A DNA stretch of 64,000 nt, taken from the NCBI GenBank assembly GCA_964017195.1, contig OZ024894.1, positions 62,001-126,000 on the forward strand, given 5' to 3'. Under the pieces are notes generated by a model that worked only from the letters and a program-made list of their open reading frames with translations, did no database searches and was not told where the DNA came from. This stretch comes from Siderastrea radians (taxonomy: Eukaryota > Cnidaria > Anthozoa > Scleractinia > Rhizangiidae). Position numbers and translations under genes: made by a program. Each line of letters starts with the position of its first letter. Position 1 is the first letter of the stretch. This document shows, piece after piece, positions 45,975 through 57,599 of this stretch.

Positions 45975-46275
45975 CAGAATTATATGAAGATCATCGCAGT
46001 GAAGGTGTTTCAACTTAAGCAGTTGAAAAGAAGAAAGCTGAAAAAATTCAGACTTGAACGGGAATCGAACCCATGACCTCTGCGATACCGGTGCAGCGCT
46101 CTAACCAACTGAGCTATCAAGCCGACTGCGAGCTGGTCAATTGTGAGTTCGTATTTATCCCGTAGATGGCAAAATGAACATTAATTTGTGAAATAATCAT
46201 ATATTTGAACTGCGGATAAAGATAGAATTATATGGAGATCATCGCAGTGAAGGTGTTTCAACTTATAAGCAGTTG
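45975..46275 (-). repeat. tRNA-derived SINE, one full and one partial copy
   Basis: The tRNA-like head at 46123-46051 is followed by a body ending near 45975. The same body (GATCATCGCAGTGAAGGTGT) recurs at 46230-46275 joined to the first bases of another head (CTTGATAGCTCAG). Two tandem, partly truncated copies are therefore present. Confidence 0.7.
46051..46123 (-). tRNA. tRNA-like head of a SINE (GGT loop, Thr-like)
   Basis: The 73-nt sequence folds with a paired acceptor (GGCTTGA/TCAAGTC), D arm (GCTC...GAGC) and T arm (ATGGG-TTCGATT-CCCGT). The anticodon loop reads CCGGTAT with C instead of the universal U33 and a mismatch closing the stem, so a functional tRNA-Thr is unlikely. The shared downstream body marks it as a SINE. 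Confidence 0.45.
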
Positions 46276-46279
46276 AAAA

Positions 46280-49200
46280 GGCTTGATAGCTCAGTTTCGT
46301 TGCAATTGTTACGCCGTTACGCGGATTAGTTACTAACAACCGTTGCAAACGTTTAAGTTTTCGTGTAAGGTATTGGATGCCTGCATTAAATAAATAACTT
46401 TAATAAACAAGCATAAAATCCCAGGAACTTGAAGTCCCATTCATTATTCGAAATAGTCTCTCTCCGGAGTCTTAACGCATTGTCGTGTACTATGCGTGAA
46501 GTCGACATCCTTTTCGAAAATGTAAACAGACTCGTAAAGATACATAAAAAGGATCCTGTTTAACTGCTTTCTTTACGGAAGCGTAAATTTAAGATTTCAT
46601 GCTGTGATGAATTCTTGATATTGATATAACTAAAAGGCCTATATTAGTTTAAACAATAACCTTTATTTGGAGCGAAAATATGCACTGATATTTGTTCGGG
46701 GGAAACAATCTGTTCCGAGGAGCAAGCAGGTTTCCTTGAGCTTCGAGGAACACATTTTTATTGTATACATTATCCTTCAATATTAATAATTATCTCTGAA
46801 AGCCGCACGCGAGTCAAAAGCATGTTCTGTATAGGATGTTGTTTTAGGGTTTTCCGGTATGACATGATGGCCTTGCTCGTCTGTTACAACAAAGAAACGT
46901 ACTTCCATTTGGAAGTTAACTAAAAACGTTATTTAAAAAAACTGAAGCATATCGTTTCTATTATAGGAAATATCGCTAGTGCTCCGATAAGAGTATATCA
47001 CGTGGCGTATTTTAACCAACCACATCCAAGCGAAAATATTGGAAGGATTTAAAGTTTTCGTATTTTCTCTTGTTTTGAACCTTTGGAAAGCGACCCGCTT
47101 GTTAATAGCGCACACGAAAACTCGCAGTCATGCATTTTCGAAAAATCAGTCTGTAACATGTGGAAAAGTTATTGAAATAACACAACCCTTTATGGTAACA
47201 AGAAAACCCAACAGACATTTTAACCGCCCGTTCTGACCCACCCACCCCAAGAAAGGCTCCGGGGTCGAGAATGACTTGGTCACTCAAATGCTTCAAAAAA
47301 ACGCGAAGAACGCCAGTTCCTATTTTGTCACTTATGTTCTGCTAAAGGAGACGTTAATAGGTCATTTGGGAGGCCCTATAAAAACCTGAACGTTGTTGAC
47401 AAGCGTTGAAGATCATGGGAAAAACACATGTCATGATTTGGCCAAGAAATCAGCAAAAACTAACTACTAGAAATGAAACTGTTTTGGTATCAATAAGCCA
47501 ATCAAAGCTGGCGAAACCGGCGTGCGTGTTTGGAAAATTAGGGCCCGCGTAGTGCAGAAATCGACCGTAATTTTTTACTATTTGTTAAGTACAGTTAGTC
47601 GCATCACCGACTTGCAGCTTGACAATAAATTGATTGACATTTTTTTATTTCAGTTTTCTTTACCACTAATTTACTTTGGGTCTATCAATCATGCCACGTT
47701 TTAGTTTGTCGAATCGGCTGATTCACGAGTGCAGAATGAAAAAAACCTCTCCGATTTCTGCGTTCCTTTTCATTCGCGTTAATTGGGGGTGACGCAGAGA
47801 ACATCCCTGTCAGAATTAATATATCATATATTCAGTGTCCTAAACCTTGTACGCTTATTGGCGCTTTTATTACTTTAACTGAGATGACAATGAGAAAAAA
47901 ATACGGAATGACCAGTTTTAATCGGATGAATAAAGGTTTTGGTTGCATGTGTGCGATGACTTAAACAGAAGTCACCAAACAGTTTGAGTTCATGTCATAA
48001 CGGGTTCTGAAAAATCTTTTGTTCAGGTTAAATGCCCACGACCTCCCAGCCCCAGAAACTTTATTAACGTATAAACTAATTGCGAAAATGGGCGATCGGT
48101 AATTTACTGTCTTAAAGGGAGGGCCAGCGATAAAATTTTCGTTTTGGCCATTAAAGACTTCAGTTTAAGGCGAGCCGATTTTGCGAAATGCGTGTAATTA
48201 TATTTCGATGAATCTTCATTCGTGTTTTGGCGCAGTTGTGTTCATAAACAATCAAAAGACAAAATATAAATTAAGGGAGTGTTCTTCTCCCGGCCAAAGA
48301 CTGGACTGTTTTTGACTCGACATGCATGTGAAAACAAGGTGTGTATGCCAATAACTAGGATAGAAACAGTTCTGCCAAAAACACAGAATTCTGCCTATGT
48401 AATTAGGCTCAAAGCCTTTATCTTTGAGGAAAGAGGTAAATCTTTGGGACGGCAAATTGATGGATTGTAAATCATTATTATTTAATAAGTAATAATGTAT
48501 TGTGGCGAAGAAATTGGAACAACATGCCCCGGCTCTGGGAAACCACGAAAATCGAAGCCCCATTAATTTAACTTAGAGGTTCATTTAAATGGAAGCCGAA
48601 AAAAGTCAAACTTGGTTTCATGATGCTAAGATGAGTTTACTCAACTCCCTTGAATTTTAGATCCTTCTAAATTTATTCACAATTCCCACTACAACAGGTG
48701 CCTTTAAATCATTTATTATGAGCAAATGATTCTAAACTTTTCACTTTGGGTACACAATTGCATAGCCCGTTGCGAAATAGAGATCAAAGATGAAGAAAAT
48801 GGACCCAAACAGCACCAAAGACAAAACTTGTCGTTGCGGTTTTATAAACTGGGAATGGATTTCAAAGCCAAACAGCCGGTGCTCCTTTACTTTCAACCTT
48901 TTGAGGGATGTTGTTAGGAAATGGAGTCGAATTTCATTCACAATTTATACAGGTGTGTTTGCCAGCCATAAAAACTAGACAGCTCGCGTTAATTTTTTAT
49001 ACTCGCAGAGACTCACAAAAAGCCATTACTCACAAATTTTTAATCATGTTTAGCCTGCTCGGCTCCGTAATCACCAGCTCAACTCGGGGCGATTTTTTGC
49101 GCCCCAAAAAGTTGTTCGCGAGTTTCAGTTCTTACTTATGGACAAATATGGAGGAAAAGGTCGTGTACATTTTCCTGGTAGACTGATGTAGCATTTTTAC

Positions 49201-50698
49201 ATCACTCATCACGAACAAAAAACGCCAAATTTGATTTGGACAACTGACCAAGCCGACATGGGTTGATACTTTACGACCGGTCATGACTATCGAAAGCAGG
49301 ATTTTAACGGGAGAACTTGCGATATCAAAACTGGTATTTCCCGGTCATGGAAGGTCATCATACGGTTAGGAGGTTAGTGGAGTGTCATTATTTTTCTAGT
49401 CTCTAAATAGGGAGTTAACTAAGAGAAAAGCCAAACTATCTCTATTACCTTAAAAAGTCGCCTGGGTGATTCGATGAAATCGAGCTTTGATGAACTCCGC
49501 CCAAAACTAGAAAAGTGTGATCGGACCAAAGTCATATGGAGTGGGGGCAATGTGTTTGACATTTTCTGTTGCAAAAACAGTTTGTTTAAGCAAAGGAATC
49601 GACATAAAAGAACGGAAATCGGAATTTTCCAGCTTGATAACCAGCGATGTTTTTCTGTGAATGGTTAATGATTCTAAAATCCATCACGAGTTGATGTTTA
49701 ATATGAATTGATCGCTTTGCGTTGGTAGAATTTACAACACAAGAAATAACATATAGCATCACTTTTACACGCTTAATGCCTCGGGATAAAGCGCAAAGCA
49801 ATAAATGTAAAAGAGACAAGACAAAGAAAACCGAAGAACTAAATTTCTTGAAGCAACTGTTTAAGATGCAAAAACGGTTTTGAAAGTTATCAAAAATTTA
49901 CGACATAATGGGAGGGTTGTTGCGTTTAGAACTGCATATGACATCCATTGGCAGTTTTAAGTTAGCTGAGTAAATAGGCCAATATTACAAATTCATTGAG
50001 CCTCCCAAATTCTGACAAGCTCTGAACACCTTCTCTTAATTAAGTAAAGAACACACAACATTGTACTGGATAGGGGTGAATATCTTTGTCGCGCACAAAA
50101 CAGTCGCCGACAAGAACAAATATGTTTTGTTCGCTTGTACATTGATTTAAATGTCTCCAAATTAACTATACAAATAGTATAGAATTTTTGTGAAGAACGG
50201 TTAGAGTGTCTTAGTGAGAAAAGCAGAAAAATTGCGCCAATTCTTTTTTCTTTCTATTTTACAAATGTTTTAATTTCTATCAGCATCTCCCAAAATTTCT
50301 ATAAACGTCATGAAAGTTTCAAATAGTTTCTTCAGAAAAAGTAGTTTTCTGAGTGCTTAAGATTTTGTATCGTTTTTGAATCATATTTTTCATTTTTATT
50401 TCCCTTATTGCTTTGAAAAACACTATGAGAAATGAATTAGGCTGGTTACTTTTAATAAACTAAGGCGTGGGTCGTTTTCAATCTTATCTTTGATAAGAAG
50501 AAAATACCCAAAGGCATTTGGAATTTTACACAGTTTTAGTATCATGTTTACGTAGAATCTGAGAGATAAAACTAGCTTTAAATTAAGTTGATATCAGCAA
50601 GACTAGAACCGAGAGTCGATGTCTTATACGCTGGGGAAGCTGCTCGCAATTTTGTTTTGATATGCTGCGTGCCAATTTGTTACAATGATGTTGATTTT
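46280..50698. other. Intergenic stretch without recognised features
   Basis: AT-rich sequence. Open frames up to about 100 codons occur on both strands but show no family resemblance, splice structure or composition bias. Nothing reportable was found. Confidence 0.5.
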
Positions 50699-51565
50699 TA
50701 GCGGAGCCCGTGCGCTAGCGCGTCAGCGGAGCACCGTTCCTAAGGAAATTTGGTAACCTATGAAGCCAATAAATTTTGGTAGCGACGTAATAGTCACGTG
50801 ATCGTCCGTCCGTACGTTCGTACATCCGTCCGTCCGTCCGTCCGCCCGTCCGCACCACAGGGTCACCAATATGAAGTGGCATACACTGGATATAGCCCTG
50901 TGCTGAATCCCGTGTTTTTGGCGCGAGATTGCATGTTGAGCTGCGTTGTAGTAAAACAAGCAAAGACAACAAAAATCAAAGACAAATTTGTTAATGGAAA
51001 AAAAGTTCAAAAGAATACTCAGTTGTCTTTTTGGTGGAAGGCGAAAAGTTCAATTTAGGCGAAAAAAATTAGGCGATAAAGTTCAGGCGAAACGTTCAAA
51101 TTTGCCTTGTCGGTTCTGTTGCGAACTCGGTCGGCACACCGCTTGAGTTCACAGCTTTTCGCAGCGGTTTCGACGCCAAATATAGCAGAGCTAGTGCTTT
51201 TTGGTTTTTTCTGTCCACAATCATGGTTTTTACAGCGGTCCGAACACATTTTGCCAGGAAAAACACCAGCATTTTCATGTTGATAGAAATAAAAGAAATA
51301 AGTAGTAAAATTAACATACGTAGACCACGATAAACTCTCATGGCTAAGTGGACTAATTGCCGGGGTATGACGCCGTCGAGCTGGGTTCGGCTCCCAGCGA
51401 GGACATGATTTTTTTTCTTTTTTCTTTTCTTTTTTTTTTAATTTAACGACTTGAATGAGAGTATTTTCACAAATTAATAAGTGCCAGAAAAAAAAATGAA
51501 ATTAAAAATAATAATAAAAAAGGTGGGGGGGCTCCGCTTTTAGGCTTGGCTAAATCTATATATTA
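50699..51565 (+). mobile_element. Composite element copy 2
   Basis: 867 bp, same ends and order as 44521-45386: TAGCGGAGCC, CGTCCGTCCG run, AACAAGCAAAGA block, tRNA-like head and T-rich tail, then GGCTCCGCTTTTAGGCTTGG. Small indels break the long frame of copy 1. The two copies lie in the same orientation 5.3 kb apart. Confidence 0.75.
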
Positions 51566-52282
51566 ATAGGATGACCTGAAACAAACACTAATTTCTGTGA
51601 TTAGTTATATAATGACAGTAATTCAACCTGTTGGGGCTTGTTAAATTCTGCTAAAAAAAATGTACCAAGATCACTCGAAAGTATAAAACGATCATTAATT
51701 ATTCATTCAGAAAGCGCTTTGAAGGCGCGTTTAAAAAAAGGGAATATTTCGTTTGACATCTCTGAGAAAATATGTTATGGCTAAATCTGGACTATAATGA
51801 GCGCGGAAAGTTTTATCAAGCAGTTTATTTTAAATGAAAAACATTTATAATTAAAAGTCAAATGGAACAACGTAATTATACACTCTAAAGTTGCAAAGAT
51901 GTGTTAGAAGTACAAATAACCAATAATACAGTTTTAGAAGGTACCAACATTTTCTCAGTAACACTACCTGAAACCCTTCGTAAGTGATGACTTCTCTCGA
52001 ATTATAGGGGGCCGGGCTAGATAACAAACTTTCCTTAGTCATATCATTATTATGGTCAAAACCTCTCGTAAGAGACCTGTTTCTTGCAGACTTTTAAAGT
52101 TTTTAATTGTTTTAACCCCCGGTGAGTGAACAGCAAAAGCATGAGTAAACTAAGACTTAGTTATCTTATCAGTACATGCGTGTGTGTATACCATACGTAA
52201 AACTCAGGTAATGCGACAAGATAGAACAAGGTAATAAGTGAAGTCGCACAAGAGCCACAAAAAGGCCCACACGGCCGGAGCT

Positions 52283-52550
52283 TAGCCCGATTTCTGTAGC
52301 ATGAAGTAACTGAGAGTATTGTTACCCCACCACCGATCTGGATGGGATGCTAGTCCATCGCAGGGTTACTCCCGGCTGTATGTTTCCGATACCCATTTAT
52401 ACACCTGGGTGGAGCGAGACCTGTGGGGTAAAGTTTCTTGTCCAAGGAAACATCGCGATGGCAGGGACTACGTACAATAGGCCTCGAACCACCGATCTTC
52501 AGATCTGAGGTCCAACGTGCTAACCACTGCACCACCCTACCCCCACTAAG
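52283..52550 (-). repeat. tRNA-derived SINE, GGTGCAGTGGTTAGCAC head, copy 1
   Basis: On the minus strand the head has an A box (GTGCAGTGGTTAGCACG) and B box (GGTGGTTCGAGGCC). The body runs through a stretch complementary to GGATGGGATGCTAGTCCATC to the left end near 52283. A second member lies at 56158-56340. Confidence 0.7.
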
Positions 52551-52571
52551 GTAGAACAAACTCTAACGATA

Positions 52572-52980
52572 TTAAGACGATTTCCGCTCAACGTTCGAGC
52601 AGTAAGTGCAAAAATTAAGTTACCAAAAAACTACTTGCAGCACTGTCACTTTTTGAGAACAGATAAGAAGAACTTATCGTTACTTTTGCTCCCAAGCTGA
52701 CCCCGCGAGAGAAAATTGGATTTGAAGTTATCCATATTTCAATTAAAAAGACGCTTCATGTCAGTTCAAAACAAAATGGCGCCCGTTTTTAGCATACTTT
52801 TACGGGATTTGAAATTAATTTTCTTGAGAATGCTTGAGAATTTCATCGCGGGGTTACTTGGGCAAGTGAACTAGAGTGAGATGTTTCAAATAGCATTTAA
52901 AATGTTACCGTGCTATGAGTAGTTTTTTGGTAAATATTTTTTGCACTTATTGCTCGAACGTTGAGCGGAATCCGTCTTAA
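52572..52980. mobile_element. Transposable element copy C, MITE form with both ends
   Basis: Inverted ends TTAAGACG(G)ATTCCGCTCA and on through ACGTTCGAGCA(A/G)TAAGTGC (about 80 bp each) bound 409 bp, with TTAA at both limits. Its interior matches the left part of copy A, including most of ALG8 exon 7 (52686-52762), with GTCAGT instead of GTAAGT at the donor. It lies about 16 kb beyond OBI1. Confidence 0.75.
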
Positions 52981-53899
52981 GCAATCATTCCACGGATTGA
53001 GTCACTCCTAAAAGAACTCAAAGCCAACAAGGTTTGTGAGTTCATCTACGAATTTCTACGAATTAGGGGCAGTTAATGAAATGGGCGGGAAGACTCTTTT
53101 ATTGGCGGATTTTTTTCCAGTCTGTTTCGACTTTCCCTCCCCCCACTTTCTGCTTCAGCGTCTTCGAGAAAAAAGTATTTCTTAAAAGGAGCATTTATTG
53201 TTTGGCCTTTTTTTTTTCGTACGACTTCCCTATTTGAAAGGTATGAACTGATAGCAAATTAGTTGGGAGCCAATAAGAGCGTACCCTTATTCGCGATCGT
53301 ATCTGTGTTAAACGTCGATGTTCACTTAATGTTCATCAGTTGAGCATGAAACCTTGTCAAATTTTACATCACGGTAATCTCTTAAACTGTTAAGACCGTA
53401 AAGCACTGTCAAGACTCTATGTGACTCAGGTGAAAATAAACCATCGAAAGTAATGGTCACTCAGGTGAATTAGACCTCCTGCGGTCTGAATACTTACCCT
53501 AATTGTCCGCCCTTACTTGAGATTTTTTATAGGTCTTCTACGAGAGATTCGAATTTAATAAAGACGCAGTCTAAGGGTAAAGGTGCAGAGAACTGGGCCT
53601 CCGTCAAACTGATTCAACGTCGTCCAACGGATACAATTTTGCGCTAAATTGCAGAATGCCTCGCAACTCTAGCTGTACCTTGTAGCCATTTAATATTGGC
53701 TACATCGTCTGAATAAGCACTGGGGATGAATGTGTCCTACATGTTACGCATGGGACAAATGATTTTCTTGTGGCTACGTGAACACGCGTCTACGCGTAGG
53801 CGCTATTAGAACAACATGTCTCGTTCTAAAAAACGTCAGATTCCAATAAAAATACCGACAACAATGTATTCTATCGATCTGCAAATCACTTCAAATAAA

Positions 53900-54180
53900 A
53901 GTTTTCACGGCGTAGTCGCTTAGACGGGTAGCCACCTCTTCAGTGAACTTCGAGAGCTATGAATAAATTTTCATGGCGTAGACGCGTAGCCAATTTTTCC
54001 AGGTGAACTTTGAGAGCTATTAATAAATTTTCAAGGCGTAGACATGTAGTGTTGCGTAGCCACTTTTTCAGCAAACTTTGAGAGTAAAAGATCCACGAGG
54101 CGGACACACTAGATGCATAGCCTTGTTGCCTCCAGTGAACTTGGAGAGCTATGAGTGCGTAGACACATAGCCGGAAACAC
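53900..54180. repeat. Degenerate tandem repeat of about 60-65 bp
   Basis: Four or five units share GGCGTAGACGCGTAGCCA, then a variable run, GTGAACTTTGAGAGCTATGA and ATAAATTTTCA. Divergence and indels make the period irregular. Confidence 0.65.
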
Positions 54181-54780
54181 GGTGTAGCTAGTGTTGTGGG
54201 GTATTCTGCAATTGCTCCCAATTTTGTTAAACGATGCATGATGGCAGTCTGACTTTGTTGAAAACCATTCAACATCATTCAAAATCCTTCAACCTCTTTT
54301 CCTTTTTAATTGAGGTGCTTGCTTTCTTTATGTATGCGTGCGGGTATGAGATTGTCTAGATGATTGTAAGAATGCCATAGATATGAAGAGTATACCTTAA
54401 CAAATTCGTTTTTCAGAAACATGGTCTCAGAATTTCGTCATTGAGATAGCCAGTGGGCAGCAAATTAAATATCATTAAAGATGGCATTTAATGCCACATA
54501 TATCAATTATTGTTAATGAAAAAACTTCTCTTTTTGCAAAAAATGCAACTTAAAATGAATACAAGCAAAACTTGAAGACGTGATGCCCATCAACAGTCCG
54601 TGTTGAGCACACTTTTTGACACTTTGTTTTGGAGAGTCAGACACAACTGGAAATGTTGCTGTTGTTCGTTAGAAATGACACTTGCGTGGGTTTCCTGATA
54701 GATGGTGCTTTGCCTTGATTTTTCTGATGAAACAAAGCGACAAAATGAGATCAGAAGCAAACTGAGAAAGCAATGCAAAA

Positions 54781-54787
54781 TAATAAC

Positions 54788-54818
<31 letters not shown>

Positions 54819-54930
54819 GTGATGATAAATGATGATGATGATGATGATGATGATAATGATGATGATGATAATGATAATAAAAATAAACATTTCTATAGCG
54901 CCTTATCCTAAAGCTCTAAGAGGAGAGTAA
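54781..54930. repeat. (AAT)n-(GAT)n compound microsatellite with retroposon-like tail
   Basis: About ten AAT units are followed by about fourteen GAT units, then TTTCTATAGCGCCTTATCCT and AAGCTCTAAGAG, the same arrangement as at 6783-6870. Confidence 0.8.
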
Positions 54931-56157
54931 CTATTAAGTAAATTACTACGTACAGATTCATACTAAGTAGTAAAATAATAACACAAATCTATGGATAAAA
55001 AAGGCGCTTGAAAAGATAAGTTTTAAGACTGCTTTTGAAAGAACGCAGATTTAAACTACGTTTTACGTGCTCTGGAAGATTGTTGCACAGTTCAGGGGTA
55101 CAAATAGAAAAATCACAATCGCCATAATTGCAAGCAAATTTCTTGGAGAGAAGAACAACTCAAAATGAGAGTTTAATTCTGAAAAGAGGAACCGAGTATT
55201 AATTTTTAACCTGATGGCGATTGATTTTACACCTCAGTTGAAATATAAAGCAAATTTGAGCATTTAGTTATGTAAACCTTTCGCTTTATAAATCCTAAAC
55301 GCCATTTGCCACTTTTAAAACAAGCAGACGCCTGGGAAAGAACTATTAAAATTGAGTCCTATGCATGAGTCCCGACAGTGACAAATATACCATATCATAC
55401 CATATCGCTACGTTATCAAACATTCAGGCAATGGGATTAAAGGAAATGATCACCAAAGATAAAATGGCCTGATTTTAAATCAAATTTCTCCCAAGTAGTA
55501 CCAAAAGAAGCGTATGGAGGACGCTGACGAGAACATGCATGCTGGTATTGGGGCCAAAGGGGTTAAAATATCAATCATGTACGACGTCCAATGAGGCACC
55601 TAGAAATAGTAATACTGCCAAAATTAGAATTTTTCGGTCAACTTAAAAGCTTAAAAGGAAATAGATTGGCTTCTAAAAATCGTAACCTTTGCATAGTTTA
55701 TATCTTTGGGTGGGACAATAGTTTCAAAACAGAGACGTTTGTCTGGGATTTTCCCAATTTATTGTGATTTTCTTCATTTTTTTAAAATTTGTCCTTCAGT
55801 GACTTTTCCTTAAACTTGTTCTTTAATTTATTAGTGACTTTTCATCTAAACTTTATCAAACTTGCTAGACTACTAATTTTCCCATGCTTTTTCATGTTAC
55901 ATACCAATTTTCCGTTGTTAATTGATTTTCCCGATATTTTTGACTCGTTGTCCAAGGTAAACGTCTGTTTCTGAGGAAACAAATAGAAGCCCTGAATTTG
56001 ATAGGATGTATTTTGGAAACCTACCCTTGATATCTGCCACACGAAACTTTGCTCAACATTATGTATCCTCACATAGGCGTTTAAATGGGCTCCGGAGGAA
56101 ACACAAATAGCATGGGAAACGAAAAAGAGGAAAGTCGAACATAACCCACAGGCGGCC

Positions 56158-56340
56158 CACATGACCGGAGCTCATCCCCGGTTTCTGTAGTACGAAGCAA
56201 TTGTGAGTATTGCTTCTCCCCCCTGGATAGGATGCTAGACCATCGCACAGTTACCCCCAGCAACATGACGCCAGGCATCGAGCCACCGACCTTCCGGTCC
56301 GAAGTCCAAAGTGCTAACCACTGCGTCACCTCGCCCCCCA
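56158..56340 (-). repeat. tRNA-derived SINE, copy 2
   Basis: The minus strand shows TGACGCAGTGGTTAGCAC (A box) and GGTCGGTGGCTCGATGCC (B box), then the body containing GCGATGGTCTAGCATCCTAT, matching the member at 52283-52550 with a shorter middle. Confidence 0.7.
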
Positions 56341-57237
56341 AAATGAGAAACGAAACCTGACATAAATGTTGCGGGGACGTAGCCCTGCAATGGACTAGCG
56401 TCCTATCCAGGTTGGGAGCGGGGGGGGGGGGGGGTTACGCGGTAATACTCCGAATTGTTTCATGCTATGGAAGCCGTTAATTAATTGTTCTCGTGGGCCA
56501 CCTCTGATCCCTTAACGAACAGTTATCGTTACCAAAATAACGGATTAAAGCTGTCTTAACAACCTTGGAATTGCCCTCGTTGTTTAAGAGTAGGTTTGAG
56601 TGTTTTGGAAAATTAACCCTAAGACGTAAAAGCAAACCCATACTCCCACCAAGGTACAAGGGTGTTGATGGAACTTCCTCAGTAGAACATGCCGTAATTC
56701 AGCTCTTCGCTGCTTTTGTCAGCATTAAATATTTTTTGGTTAATTCAAAAGTGGTTTGACCTCAAGGTACTCACCCTACCCACGGGGGTGGCATCTGTTC
56801 CCCCGCCTTGAACGTCCAAGGGGTAACGGATTTGTACAGAAAAAGTTGTTGATGATCAAGGTATTTCTCACCGGCAACTTTTTCTATACAAAACCATTAT
56901 TTTTTCAAACATTCAGACAATCGAGAAACTCATTCTCAAATGGCAGGGGCGTCACGTTTAGCCATTCTGCTAATTTCGATACACCCCTTCCAGTTTTTAG
57001 TTTTTTCTTGACGTTATATCCCATAATTTACAAAAGAAGGAGGCCATGTGAACCCCTAACCATAAGGTGCCTATAGTGGAATTAACACTTTTACTCGCAA
57101 ATCCAACCCTTGAGTCTCATAGTTTGATCTTTACTACCAATAGAGCAGACTCAAATCCATTCCGTTTAATTCTGAAACGAAGGGAACTCTGGTCCATGGG
57201 TACTATGAAGTAATATGTTTGTAAGAATAATTAGTAT

Positions 57238-57596
57238 GTTTGTAAGAGTGGACTTACTACACTTAGGTATGTGCATTTGCTCATCTTCAGTCTGAGGTTT
57301 CACCAAGCCTAGCAGTGGACAGCTGTTTTGCCCTGCTTGGGACTCGTCAGCACTGCATAAGGCATGTCGGATAATGGGAGGGAGGTATTATTTCTCCCAC
57401 CTTAGTGATGAAACACATCTGGTGCACATGTTGAATCTCTATAGACGAGCTCACCAGTAGTCGATTTGTGCCTTGCGCAGTGCTGGCGAGTCCCAAGTAA
57501 GACGAATCGGCTTTCCACTTCTAGGCTTTGTGGTACCTTAGTCTGGAGATGAACAAATGCACAGTACCTGAGTGTATAAGTTCATTCTTACAAACG
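57238..57596. mobile_element. Foldback element with about 130-bp arms
   Basis: GTTTGTAAGAGTGGACTTAC through CAGCACTGCATAAGGCA is matched in inverted orientation from GCCTTGCGCAGTGCTGGCGA to CTTACAAAC, with about 15% differences. The flanks carry ATAATTA/TAATTAT-like AT-rich sequence. Confidence 0.7.
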
Positions 57597-57599
57597 TAA

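Noticed and set aside
46051..46123. A functional tRNA-Thr(GGT) gene
   Set aside because: It lacks U33, has an anticodon-stem mismatch, and shares a SINE body with an adjacent copy.
48726..49186. Overlapping open frames of 60-90 codons
   Set aside because: No homology signature, no splice structure, and frames overlap on both strands.
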